Source of the DNA: Sagittula sp. P11
GTDB taxonomy: Bacteria; Pseudomonadota; Alphaproteobacteria; Rhodobacterales; Rhodobacteraceae
Direction: 5' to 3'
Length of the DNA stretch: 64,000 nt
Assembly: GCF_002814095.1 (NCBI RefSeq)
Contig: NZ_CP021915.1
Coordinates: 1 to 64,000, forward strand
Below the pieces are notes generated by a model. That model was not told the origin of the DNA and did no database searches. It saw only the letters and a list, made by a program, of their open reading frames with translations. Shown here one piece after another: positions 8,092 through 15,855 of this stretch. Every line of letters begins with the position of its first letter. Positions within the stretch are counted from its first letter, which is position 1. A program made the translations under genes and the position numbers.

Positions 8092-9830
8092 TGACCAATA
8101 GCGCGTATCCCGTTGTAGAGGCCGATGACTTCGCCCGCCGATTTTCGATGCGATCAGGAAAGCTCATGTGGCTCTTGGGTGCCGGCACGTCGGCGTCAGC
8201 GGGGATCCCAACCGCATGGGACATGATCTGGGAATTCAAACAGCAATTATATGTCAGTCAGCGGCGCGTCGCCTTAAACACGGTAGCAGACCTCTCGAAC
8301 CCAGCGGTCCGACGGCAGATTCAGGATTTCATAGCTGGTCAGGAGGCGTTTCCGGACCCAGACTCGCCAGAGGAATATGCCGTCCTTTTTGAGGCAGTAT
8401 ATCCAAGCGAAGCAGACCGGCGAACTTACATAGATGCGAAGATTTCTGGGGCCAAACCATCTTTCGGACACGTTGCTCTGGCGACCCTCATGAAAGCTGG
8501 GCATACCAAGCTTGTCTGGACGACCAACTTCGACCCCCTTGTCGCGGATGGTTGCGCAAAGGTATTTGGTGGCACTGGCAATCTAACGACCGTGGCACTC
8601 GATGCGCCTGGCATCGGTCGCGAGACAATCAACGGTGAGCGCTGGCCCGCAGAAATAAAACTGCACGGCGATTTCCGGTCACGTCGCCTCAAGAACACTG
8701 GAGACGAGCTTCGCCAACAAGACGCGACACTTCGCGATCTTCTCGTCGGCACTTGCACCCGTTCCGGCTTGGTAATCGCGGGGTACAGCGGACGTGATGA
8801 GTCGATCATGAACACTCTTGAGGAAGCGCTGGAACATGCCTCACCCTTTCCCAGCGGAATTTTCTGGCTGCATCGCGGCGAAGGCGATCCGCTCGACAGA
8901 GTATCTTCATTTCTATCAGCTGCTTCAGAAAAGGGCGTCGATGGCGGACTTGTCCGGGTTGAGAACTTTGATGAGTCTCTGCGTGACCTCGTGCGCCTCA
9001 TTCCAGATCTAGACACAACACAGTTGGACGAGTTCGCCTCAGAACGTTCTGTAGTTTCAGCGCCGCCCCGCATTTCAGGCAAACGGGGCTATCCGGTTAT
9101 TCGGCTTAATGCGTTGGAGGTGAAATCTCTACCGACAATCTGTCGGCGTGTAGAATGCAATATCGGCGGGTATAAAGAGGTAGCGGAAGCAGTAAGTGCC
9201 GCGGGAGTTGATGTCCTTGCAACACGATCTGCAAAGGGTGTTCTCGCGTTCGGTTCTGACAGCGATGTCCGCGCCGCCCTCGCAAACGTCAGTATTACAG
9301 AGTTCGATCTCCATGAAATCGAAACACGCCGCCTCCGCTACGACAGTCAGGAACGAGGCTTGCTCAAGCAAGCTATCTCGCGGGCTTTGGCGAGAGAACA
9401 TGGTCTCACAATAAAACATCACCGCAGCGTCGATTCTCTAAAGCCAGCAGATGTTACAGACGAAAGATGGGCCCCTCTGAAGCGTGTCGTCGGCAGCCTT
9501 TCAGGTAGCGTGCCAGCACAAGCTGATTTGACTTGGCAGGAGGGCGTTATCGTAAGGCTCGAATGGGCTGACGACAAGTTATGGCTCGTCTTTGAACCGC
9601 GAACACTCTTGGAAGGTGTGACCGAAGAAAATCGCGCTGCCGCGACGGATTTCTCACGTGAACGAAGCGTGAGACGATACAACAGACCGCTCAATGAACT
9701 TGTTTCTTTTTGGGGTGATTTGCTCTCGGCCGAGGGTCGAGAGCTTCGTGCCCTCAACGTGAGGACCGGAGTTAACGCCTCTTTCACACTCGGAACAACC
9801 ACCGCTTTCTCAAACCGGTCGCGCCTATGA
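8067..9830 (+). CDS. SIR2-APAZ protein of a SPARSA short-Argonaute system
   Basis: A 587-aa protein. The N-terminal SIR2 domain has the NAD-binding GAGTSASAGIP (residues 38-48), the catalytic Asn in WTTNFD (about 151-156) and His in KLHGDF (about 198-203). From about residue 335 the chain matches no common domain but has the place and size of an APAZ domain. In characterised SPARSA systems the SIR2-APAZ subunit forms a dimer with short Argonaute and destroys NAD+ when guide-directed binding of invader DNA occurs, stopping growth. The start is ATG 8067 or 8079. The stop overlaps the next start by ATGA. Apart from the partner gene this is the best-supported defence call in the window. Confidence 0.9.
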   Translation: MAESMDEVVTNSAYPVVEADDFARRFSMRSGKLMWLLGAGTSASAGIPTAWDMIWEFKQQLYVSQRRVALNTVADLSNPAVRRQIQDFIAGQEAFPDPDSPEEYAVLFEAVYPSEADRRTYIDAKISGAKPSFGHVALATLMKAGHTKLVWTTNFDPLVADGCAKVFGGTGNLTTVALDAPGIGRETINGERWPAEIKLHGDFRSRRLKNTGDELRQQDATLRDLLVGTCTRSGLVIAGYSGRDESIMNTLEEALEHASPFPSGIFWLHRGEGDPLDRVSSFLSAASEKGVDGGLVRVENFDESLRDLVRLIPDLDTTQLDEFASERSVVSAPPRISGKRGYPVIRLNALEVKSLPTICRRVECNIGGYKEVAEAVSAAGVDVLATRSAKGVLAFGSDSDVRAALANVSITEFDLHEIETRRLRYDSQERGLLKQAISRALAREHGLTIKHHRSVDSLKPADVTDERWAPLKRVVGSLSGSVPAQADLTWQEGVIVRLEWADDKLWLVFEPRTLLEGVTEENRAAATDFSRERSVRRYNRPLNELVSFWGDLLSAEGRELRALNVRTGVNASFTLGTTTAFSNRSRL

Positions 9831-11251
9831 CAAGCCAAGTTTCGCCGCATCTTTGGTTCCCTGAACCCAGCCTGTCGTTTCATCCCGATCATGCTGGAGA
9901 CGTCGATACACACCCCTTGAGAGGACTGTTGCGATACGGCCCGTATTCGGCTGGCCTTGTCCCAGACCCAATCCGCGTGGCGACAATCTCCCCATCGGGA
10001 GAAAGCCAGCGTCTCTATGACTTCATGAAGGCACTTAACAGCAAGTTCGATCCTACTGAACGGCGAGATTATCTTCCGCCTTGGCCGGGATTTCGAAGCG
10101 TGTTCAACCTCAATATGCGAGCAGCTGAAAAAGGGTGCCATATCCAATTGGATGAGCGATTGGAGCACGAAATGACTGACTCCGGCACACCGCATATTGT
10201 CCTCTCGTCGCGTCTCACACGGGCGCTGCAAGCACTCGACGCAATGCGTGAGCGCTTCGATGTTATCTTCATCTATGTTCCGCAATCGTGGTCGGCCGGT
10301 TTCTTCGGCAACACTGATGAGGACTTTGATCTGCACGACCACCTCAAGGCGGCAAGCGCAGCGCGACGGCTTCCAATCCAGCTTGTTAGAGAGGACAGAG
10401 CGCTGGCGTACCCCCACAAAGCAAGTGTCATGTGGCGTATTGGCTTAGCACTCTATGCAAAGGCAGGTGGCGTTCCTTGGAAGCTGGCTGATTCAGATCC
10501 AGATACGGCTTACATCGGGATTTCCTATGCAGTACGGCCCGTCGAATCTGATAAACCTCGCTTTGTGACATGCTGCAGTCAAGTTTTCGACGGCGATGGT
10601 GCGGGGTTAGAGTTCGTAGCCTATGACGCTAACGAGGTTGATGTGCAGCGCGATAATCCGTTCTTGTCTCGCAACGAAATGTTCCGGGTCATGACACGCT
10701 CTCTTGACCTCTATCGGCGCAGACACGCAGGACGAACACCTCGGCGTGTTATCGTCCACAAATCGACGGAGTTTAAGTTCGAAGAGATCGACGGTTGTAT
10801 GGAAGCACTGCACCTGTGTGAAGCCGTCGATCTGGTTCAAATCGTTGAAGACGTTCCGTGGCGGGGTGCGAAGATTGACCCGCCAAGAGGCGCTAATCGA
10901 AAGGGAGCGCCTGCAGGATATCCGGTCGATCGTGGTTCACTTTTGGGTCTTGGACCACGCGAGTGCCTCTTGTGGATGCATGGCAATGTCGCCGGCATCA
11001 ATAACTCTGGCTCTTACTTTCAAGGTTCAAGAAGCACACCAAGACCGATCAGGCTTGTGCGTCATGCTGGCCACGGGCCGTGGGATGACACCGCACGGTC
11101 TGCTTTGGCGCTGTCCAAAATGAACTGGAACAATGACGGCCTCTACGACCAGCTCCCGGTGACGATGAGTTACGCCAAGGTGCTTGCACGGGTCGTCAAA
11201 CGAATGCCCGGCCTTGGAAAGGCACCTTACCAGTTCCGGTTCTTCATGTAG
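9827..11251 (+). CDS. Short prokaryotic Argonaute (MID-PIWI)
   Basis: A 474-aa protein, the usual size of a short pAgo that lacks N and PAZ domains. MID-like segment: RFDVIFIYVPQSW. The PIWI region begins with the characteristic KASVMWRIGLALYAKAGGVP followed by WKL, then YIGISYAV, then the helix-strand unit RTPRRVIVHKSTEFKFEEID. It ends PYQFRFFM, and a hydrophobic C-terminus is typical of Argonautes. Short pAgos generally lack the PIWI catalytic tetrad and act as RNA-guided DNA sensors; I could not place a DEDX set here. It is translationally coupled to SIR2-APAZ (ATGA at 9827) and followed after 25 bp by the DUF6602-like gene. Confidence 0.9.
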   Translation: MTSQVSPHLWFPEPSLSFHPDHAGDVDTHPLRGLLRYGPYSAGLVPDPIRVATISPSGESQRLYDFMKALNSKFDPTERRDYLPPWPGFRSVFNLNMRAAEKGCHIQLDERLEHEMTDSGTPHIVLSSRLTRALQALDAMRERFDVIFIYVPQSWSAGFFGNTDEDFDLHDHLKAASAARRLPIQLVREDRALAYPHKASVMWRIGLALYAKAGGVPWKLADSDPDTAYIGISYAVRPVESDKPRFVTCCSQVFDGDGAGLEFVAYDANEVDVQRDNPFLSRNEMFRVMTRSLDLYRRRHAGRTPRRVIVHKSTEFKFEEIDGCMEALHLCEAVDLVQIVEDVPWRGAKIDPPRGANRKGAPAGYPVDRGSLLGLGPRECLLWMHGNVAGINNSGSYFQGSRSTPRPIRLVRHAGHGPWDDTARSALALSKMNWNNDGLYDQLPVTMSYAKVLARVVKRMPGLGKAPYQFRFFM

Positions 11252-11276
11252 CCGTTGTTTGGGCGGTGAGCGCGTT

Positions 11277-12536
11277 ATGATCACATCATTTGCAGAATTT
11301 CTTGAGCAGCTCCAAGCAAAGGAAGCAGAACTTCTCGCCGCGGAATCGGTGCAACACGCGCCAACGATTGGTGATATGTATGAGGGCCTCACCCGTGAGC
11401 TTGTTCAACGGGCGATTCCAAAGGAGCTCAATCTTCGCCTTGTCGACGGTTTTGTCATCGGTGTTGACGGAAAACACAGTCATCAAACCGACGCAATGCT
11501 CGTCAAAGGGGACCGTGGTCGTCAGCTCCCAAAAACGGATACGTGGGAATGGCCGATCGCTGACGTCCTGGCGGTGTTTGAGGTCAAGAAAAACCTCTAC
11601 GGGAATGAACTTGTCGACAGCATCAACAAGATGCGAACCATCTCGCTCCAGCAAAAGGAACGGCTCTCCGAGAACAGGCAGGTTCATCTCGGTCCGTCGA
11701 ACAGCGCGTTCGCCCGACTTTTGGGCCGGTCTCCCGAGAGTGGCGAGCTCGACGATCTTACCTCAGAGACTGGTGAGCTCTTGAGAACATTAGCTCATGA
11801 ACAGCTCGCTCCGGTCAGAGTCGTCTTTGGGTATGACGGCTATGTCGACGAATTTGGACTTCGCAATGGTTTCTTGGACGCGCTCAAAAAAGTACCCGAT
11901 GGGTTAGCTGGGCCAACTGTCCTACCCAACCTCATTGTTTGTAGAACGAACACGCTGCTAAAGCTGAATGGGCATCCGTATATTGTTCCCGAGTTAGATG
12001 ACGGACAATGGCACATTTTCGGTTCGACCCGCGAAGCTCCGATGGTTCTTCTGCTCGAGTTGCTATGGACAAGGCTGAGCAATGAATTTCAAGCACGGTT
12101 TCCCGTGGATGATACTCTCAAAATGGAAGCTATTGCTCCACTTCTTAGTGGAAAACCAATTGTCGACCAGGATCGACGCGGGTGGATGTTTTACGCCAAG
12201 ACGTTGACTAGGAAGCAGCTAGCAGAGGTCGAGACGCAGCATTGGACACCTTTCGAGGTTACGCTCGAAGAACACGTGATTTTTGCGATGGCAATGAACC
12301 ATGGCGGCTTGGCACTAAACGATACGGATTTGTTGGACGCCGCAGATCACTATGGATTGGATCTAGCAGATTTTGCAGATCGGTTGGTTGTAGCCCGATT
12401 GTTTTCATGGAGGTCCACGGGCTTGGCGCATCCAATCGCTGATACAATCCATCAAGCGATCTCACCCGACGGCCGATTTTGGCTTTCGGCGAACAACGAT
12501 CTTTTGCAGCTCTGGATTACTGAGAATTTCGGTTAG
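11277..12536 (+). CDS. DUF6602-like protein with PD-(D/E)XK nuclease core
   Basis: A 419-aa protein. The N-terminal 120 residues show a PD-(D/E)XK order: Glu36 in IGDMYEGLTRELV, Asp72 in HSHQTDAMLV, and Glu102-Val-Lys104 in VLAVFEVKKNLYGNELVDSI. The remaining 300 residues are of unknown role and include ARFPVDDTLKMEAIAPLLSG. I resolved the start as ATG 11277, with a GGTGAG ribosome site just upstream. It is the third gene after SIR2-APAZ and short pAgo, on the same strand with a 25-bp gap, so it is likely co-expressed. Argonaute operons often include nuclease genes, but whether this one is a functional partner is inference. Confidence 0.7.
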   Translation: MITSFAEFLEQLQAKEAELLAAESVQHAPTIGDMYEGLTRELVQRAIPKELNLRLVDGFVIGVDGKHSHQTDAMLVKGDRGRQLPKTDTWEWPIADVLAVFEVKKNLYGNELVDSINKMRTISLQQKERLSENRQVHLGPSNSAFARLLGRSPESGELDDLTSETGELLRTLAHEQLAPVRVVFGYDGYVDEFGLRNGFLDALKKVPDGLAGPTVLPNLIVCRTNTLLKLNGHPYIVPELDDGQWHIFGSTREAPMVLLLELLWTRLSNEFQARFPVDDTLKMEAIAPLLSGKPIVDQDRRGWMFYAKTLTRKQLAEVETQHWTPFEVTLEEHVIFAMAMNHGGLALNDTDLLDAADHYGLDLADFADRLVVARLFSWRSTGLAHPIADTIHQAISPDGRFWLSANNDLLQLWITENFG

Positions 12537-12733
12537 CTCTGGCCTAACTACCAATACCAAGTTGTAGGCAGTTGTGAGCAATTCACATGTGCTTTCCGGA
12601 CACGACACATTTGACCATTCAATGCCTATCGCCTGACGACTTCCAGATTACTCCATCAGATTGCAAGACAAGTCAGCGGTTTATCGCCAATCAATTGTAA
12701 CCATCCGGCGTAGGCCGCGGTCGCTGGCGTCAC

Positions 12734-13327
12734 TCAGATCGTAGTTTTGGGTTTGCGAGGCCGCGGGGCCCATTTCTTCGCCAGCCGCTCGAAGCGTTCG
12801 ATGATGGTGCCGGCCCCGGCATCCTCGGCGTCGAAGTCCCCGCCCGACCAGTGGACCATGTCCTCGTGCTGCTCGTGATCGGGATCGGCGAGGGCTTCGA
12901 GGAACTCTTCGTAGCCCCAGGCGCCGCCGACGTCCTCCGGTGGACAGGCCCCCGCGGCCTTCAGAAGCCGCGGATAGGTCACGCCCTGAGTGGCCTCGCC
13001 CACCCGCTCGATCCGGATGCTGTGGTCCCAGTCATCACCGAAGTCGTAGACATACTGGATCGTCCTGGTGGCGGTCTGGTCGAGCAGCTTTTCCAAAGTC
13101 ATTTTCTTCGCGTCCATGGGGCCGTCGTAGAACCCGTCCGGGTCGGGCATGCCCCAACCGGCATCCCCCACCCGGAACTCGTAGAGATGGGTGTCGGTCC
13201 AGCCCATGGCCGCTTGGATGACCTCATGCAGCCGGTCGAGCCTGATCTTCAGCGGCACCTCGATGTGGCGCATCGGCATTGGCTCGACGTCGTTCAAGAT
13301 GATCCGGAGGCGGGCGATCAGGGTCAT
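12734..13327 (-). CDS. PRiA4_ORF3-family passenger protein of IS66
   Basis: A 197-aa member of the plasmid pRiA4b ORF-3-like family. The family pattern is clear: RLDRLHEVIQAAMGWTDTHL, then YEFRVGDAGWGMPDPD, and the acidic YVYDFGDDWDHSIRIERV. I chose ATG 13327 because it overlaps the tnpC stop by ATGA, which makes this a coupled fourth gene of the transposon rather than a flanking gene. The function of the family is unknown. It lies wholly inside the terminal repeats, so it moves with the element. Confidence 0.85.
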   Translation of the reverse strand: MTLIARLRIILNDVEPMPMRHIEVPLKIRLDRLHEVIQAAMGWTDTHLYEFRVGDAGWGMPDPDGFYDGPMDAKKMTLEKLLDQTATRTIQYVYDFGDDWDHSIRIERVGEATQGVTYPRLLKAAGACPPEDVGGAWGYEEFLEALADPDHEQHEDMVHWSGGDFDAEDAGAGTIIERFERLAKKWAPRPRKPKTTI

Positions 13328-14949
13328 GCGGCGATCCTTTGCCGTGTCGGGGACCAATTCCAAGGCAGGAGATCCGGCACCCGGGAGGCTGTCGTGCCAG
13401 GCAGCCGGGCGAGGACGTCGCCGAGCCAGGCCTGAGGGTCGACATCGTTCATCTTCGCAGTGACGATCAGCGAATACATGAAGGCGGCGCGGTCACCGCC
13501 GCGCTCGGAGCCGGCGAAGAGCCATGACTTCCGGCCAAGGGCCACACCGCGGAGTGCTCTCTCGGCCGCGTTGTTCGTCAAGCAGACCCGCCCATCCTCG
13601 AGGAAGCGCGTGAAGGCCTCCCATCGGTCTTTCTTGAACATGTAATTGATCGCCTTGGCGACAGGATTGTGCTTCGACATCGTGCCCTGCTCGGCGCGCA
13701 GCCAAGCGTGCAATGCCTCAACCAAGGGACAGGACAACCGGTGCCTGGCCTCGAGCCGGAACGTGGCATCATGGCCGTTGATCTGGCGTTCGATGTCGAA
13801 GATCGCATCGATCCTTGCCACCGCCTCCAGTGCGACAGGAGATATATCGTGGGCGGACTTGCCCTTGCGGACATTGCCCTTGATGTCGGCAAGCTCGAAG
13901 AACTTCCGCCGGGCATGGCTCCAGCAGAGCGCGCTTCCGGCCGGACCGGGATCACGATCGCCGCGATAGAGGTCGTTGTAACCGCCATAGGCATCGGCTT
14001 GAAGGATGCCCCGCCACCCGGCGAGATGCCGGTTCGGGTGAGCCATCTCCCGATCGCGCGAGAAGTAGAACAGCGCGGCCGGCGGCGCACCGCCCGCGAA
14101 GGGCCGGTCGTCGCGGACATAGGTCCAGAGCCGCGCGGTCTTCGTGCCGCCCCGGGCCAAGAGCGGCACCGTGGTGTCGTCGCCGTGCAGCCGCTCGGCG
14201 GCCAGGACATGGGCCCTGATCAGCGCATGAATCGGCTCCAGCGCAACGGTGCAGGCGCCGACCTGGTCAGCCAGGGTGGACAGGCTGACCTCGACACCTT
14301 CCTTGGCGTAGCGCTCGACTTGCCTGTTCAGCGGCTGATGCTGGCCGAACTTCTCGAACAGGATCATCGCCAGCAGGTTGGGCCCAGCCCAGCCACGGGG
14401 CGTGGGATGGAACGGCGCTGGCGGCTGGCTGATCTTCTCGCATGCCCGGCAGGTGAACTTCTCGCGGACCGTCTGGATCACCTTCCACTGCCGGGGAATG
14501 ACCTCCAGCGTCTCGGTGATATCCTCGCCCATCTTCACGATGCGATCCGAGCCACAGCAGGAACAGGCCGTGGGCGCCGAAATCACCACGCGCTCGCGCG
14601 GCAGATGCTCCGGGAAGGGTTTGCGGGCCGGGCGGCGACGCTCGAACCCCGCGACGGACGTGGTCTTCACTACCTTCTCGGCGGCGATCTCGTCTTCAGT
14701 GGCTGCGGCCTCGAGTTCCTCAAGCTGCAATTCCATCTGGTCGATCAGGCGGGCGCGGCGCTCGGAGCTGTGGCCATATTGCTCGCGCCGGAGCTTGGCG
14801 ATCTCAAGCCGGAGATGCCTGATCATCGCTTCCGAGGTCGAGACCACCGCCCGGGTCTGCGCCAGCTCGCTCTCTGCGGCCTCGGCACGGGCCTCCGAGG
14901 CCGCAAGCGCGGCGCGCAATCTGGTGATCTCGGAAGCGGCATCTGACAT
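13324..14949 (-). CDS. tnpC: IS66 transposase TnpC
   Basis: A 541-aa IS66 transposase. An N-terminal coiled coil (ITRLRAALAASEARAEAAES) leads to a zinc-binding part with SCCGSDR and CRACEK. The DDE core includes LHGDDTTVPLLARGG and LQADAYGGYNDLY. The IS66 C-terminal block is RVCLTNNAAERALRGVALGR followed by KSWLFAGSERGG. It is intact over its full length, coupled at its 3' end to the passenger gene, and separated by about 60 bp from tnpB. Confidence 0.93.
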   Translation of the reverse strand: MSDAASEITRLRAALAASEARAEAAESELAQTRAVVSTSEAMIRHLRLEIAKLRREQYGHSSERRARLIDQMELQLEELEAAATEDEIAAEKVVKTTSVAGFERRRPARKPFPEHLPRERVVISAPTACSCCGSDRIVKMGEDITETLEVIPRQWKVIQTVREKFTCRACEKISQPPAPFHPTPRGWAGPNLLAMILFEKFGQHQPLNRQVERYAKEGVEVSLSTLADQVGACTVALEPIHALIRAHVLAAERLHGDDTTVPLLARGGTKTARLWTYVRDDRPFAGGAPPAALFYFSRDREMAHPNRHLAGWRGILQADAYGGYNDLYRGDRDPGPAGSALCWSHARRKFFELADIKGNVRKGKSAHDISPVALEAVARIDAIFDIERQINGHDATFRLEARHRLSCPLVEALHAWLRAEQGTMSKHNPVAKAINYMFKKDRWEAFTRFLEDGRVCLTNNAAERALRGVALGRKSWLFAGSERGGDRAAFMYSLIVTAKMNDVDPQAWLGDVLARLPGTTASRVPDLLPWNWSPTRQRIAA

Positions 14950-15009
14950 GGCCGAGACCTACCATGCAGGCATCGGAAAGCCCATAAGAATAAGGCTGGA
15001 GAAGCCAAT

Positions 15010-15360
15010 TTATCCCGCCTTTGCAGGGCGTTGCGTCCAGCGCGGATTGCGCCAGTCGATCCCCTCCAAGAGATAGCCGAGCTGGGCTGCGGATATCTGC
15101 ACCGCTTCACCACTTCCGCTGGTCGGCCAGATGAACTTCCCGGCCTCCAACCGCTTGGTATAAAGCGACATGCCGACACCGTCGTACCAAAGCAACTTTA
15201 CCAGGTCGCCCTTGCGCCCGCGGAAGCAGAAAATCTCGCCCGCATGCGGATCACGTCCCAAACCCTGCTGCACTGTCAGCGCCAAGGTGTTCATCCCTCG
15301 CCGCATGTCGGTGACCCCACCGGCAATCCATACGCGCACCCCCGCCGGGAAGGCGATCAT
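15010..15360 (-). CDS. tnpB: IS66 TnpB
   Basis: A 116-aa IS66 Orf2 protein with the family segments VRVWIAGGVTDMRRGMNTLA, CFRGRKGDLVKLLWYDG and KRLEAGKFIWP. It is complete here, unlike the copy at the window start. It overlaps tnpA by ATGA and precedes tnpC. Confidence 0.92.
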   Translation of the reverse strand: MIAFPAGVRVWIAGGVTDMRRGMNTLALTVQQGLGRDPHAGEIFCFRGRKGDLVKLLWYDGVGMSLYTKRLEAGKFIWPTSGSGEAVQISAAQLGYLLEGIDWRNPRWTQRPAKAG

Positions 15361-15773
15361 CGGCTTTCCAGGGCCGGCAGCAGCCGCGCCAAAACCTCTG
15401 GCTCCACCGACGAAGGGACGAGAAGCCGTCGCCCGTTCCTCAGCACGATCTCGAGCTGGACATCAGGCGTGCTGCGTGGCGCCTCCCGTGCGGTCGCGGG
15501 CACGGTCGGAGGTGCCATGGGCGGCGAAACAGCCAGCGGGATGAAGGAAGGCGGTGTCTCGGCGCCAAGTTCGCCAGCGCGATACTGGCGCCGCCATATC
15601 GTCAGCAGAGAGCGAGATACGCCATGCCGCCGCGCCGTGGCTGTCACCTGGCGATGCCCCAGGAAGCTCTCCTTCACGATCGCGATCTTGTCGCCATCGC
15701 TCCAGTGACGACGGCGCGGCGCATCCGCGGCAGAGAGGACTTCAATCTCGGGTCTGAACTTATGGTCGGCCAT
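15357..15773 (-). CDS. tnpA: IS66 TnpA, HTH protein
   Basis: A 138-aa Tnp_8-like helix-turn-helix protein, the same as the product at 338-754. The helix-turn-helix spans about residues 22-60 (ATARRHGVSRSLLTIWRRQY). A proline-rich linker follows, then the conserved IS66 C-terminal strand region. It is the first gene of the element, reading leftward from the terminal repeat at 15832. Confidence 0.92.
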   Translation of the reverse strand: MADHKFRPEIEVLSAADAPRRRHWSDGDKIAIVKESFLGHRQVTATARRHGVSRSLLTIWRRQYRAGELGAETPPSFIPLAVSPPMAPPTVPATAREAPRSTPDVQLEIVLRNGRRLLVPSSVEPEVLARLLPALESR

Positions 15774-15855
15774 AAGGTCGGACTTAGCACCGACGCTGAA
15801 ACCCCGTCAGACGGCCTCCACCGGAGGCATACAATCAATTAGCGCCACTCTCGGT

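Larger units (their letters stand above)
12697..15832 (-). mobile_element. Complete IS66-family element, copy 2, with passenger gene
   Basis: The element is 3136 bp with related ends: GTAACCATCCGGCGTAGGCC at 12697, and at 15832 the complement of GTATGCCTCCGGTGGAGGCC. Perfect 8-bp direct repeats AATCAATT flank it at 12689-12696 and 15833-15840. Gene order leftward is tnpA, tnpB, tnpC, then a passenger gene. It lies between the convergent DUF6602-like and HEPN genes and breaks neither. Confidence 0.95.

Noticed and set aside
13669-14946. Plus-strand open frame opposite IS66 tnpC
   Set aside because: Antisense to the transposase, which has all expected motifs.
1-15832. Composite transposon formed by the two IS66 copies
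   Set aside because: The outer flanks cannot both be seen, and the 8-bp duplications belong to the individual copies, so a single compound insertion is not supported.
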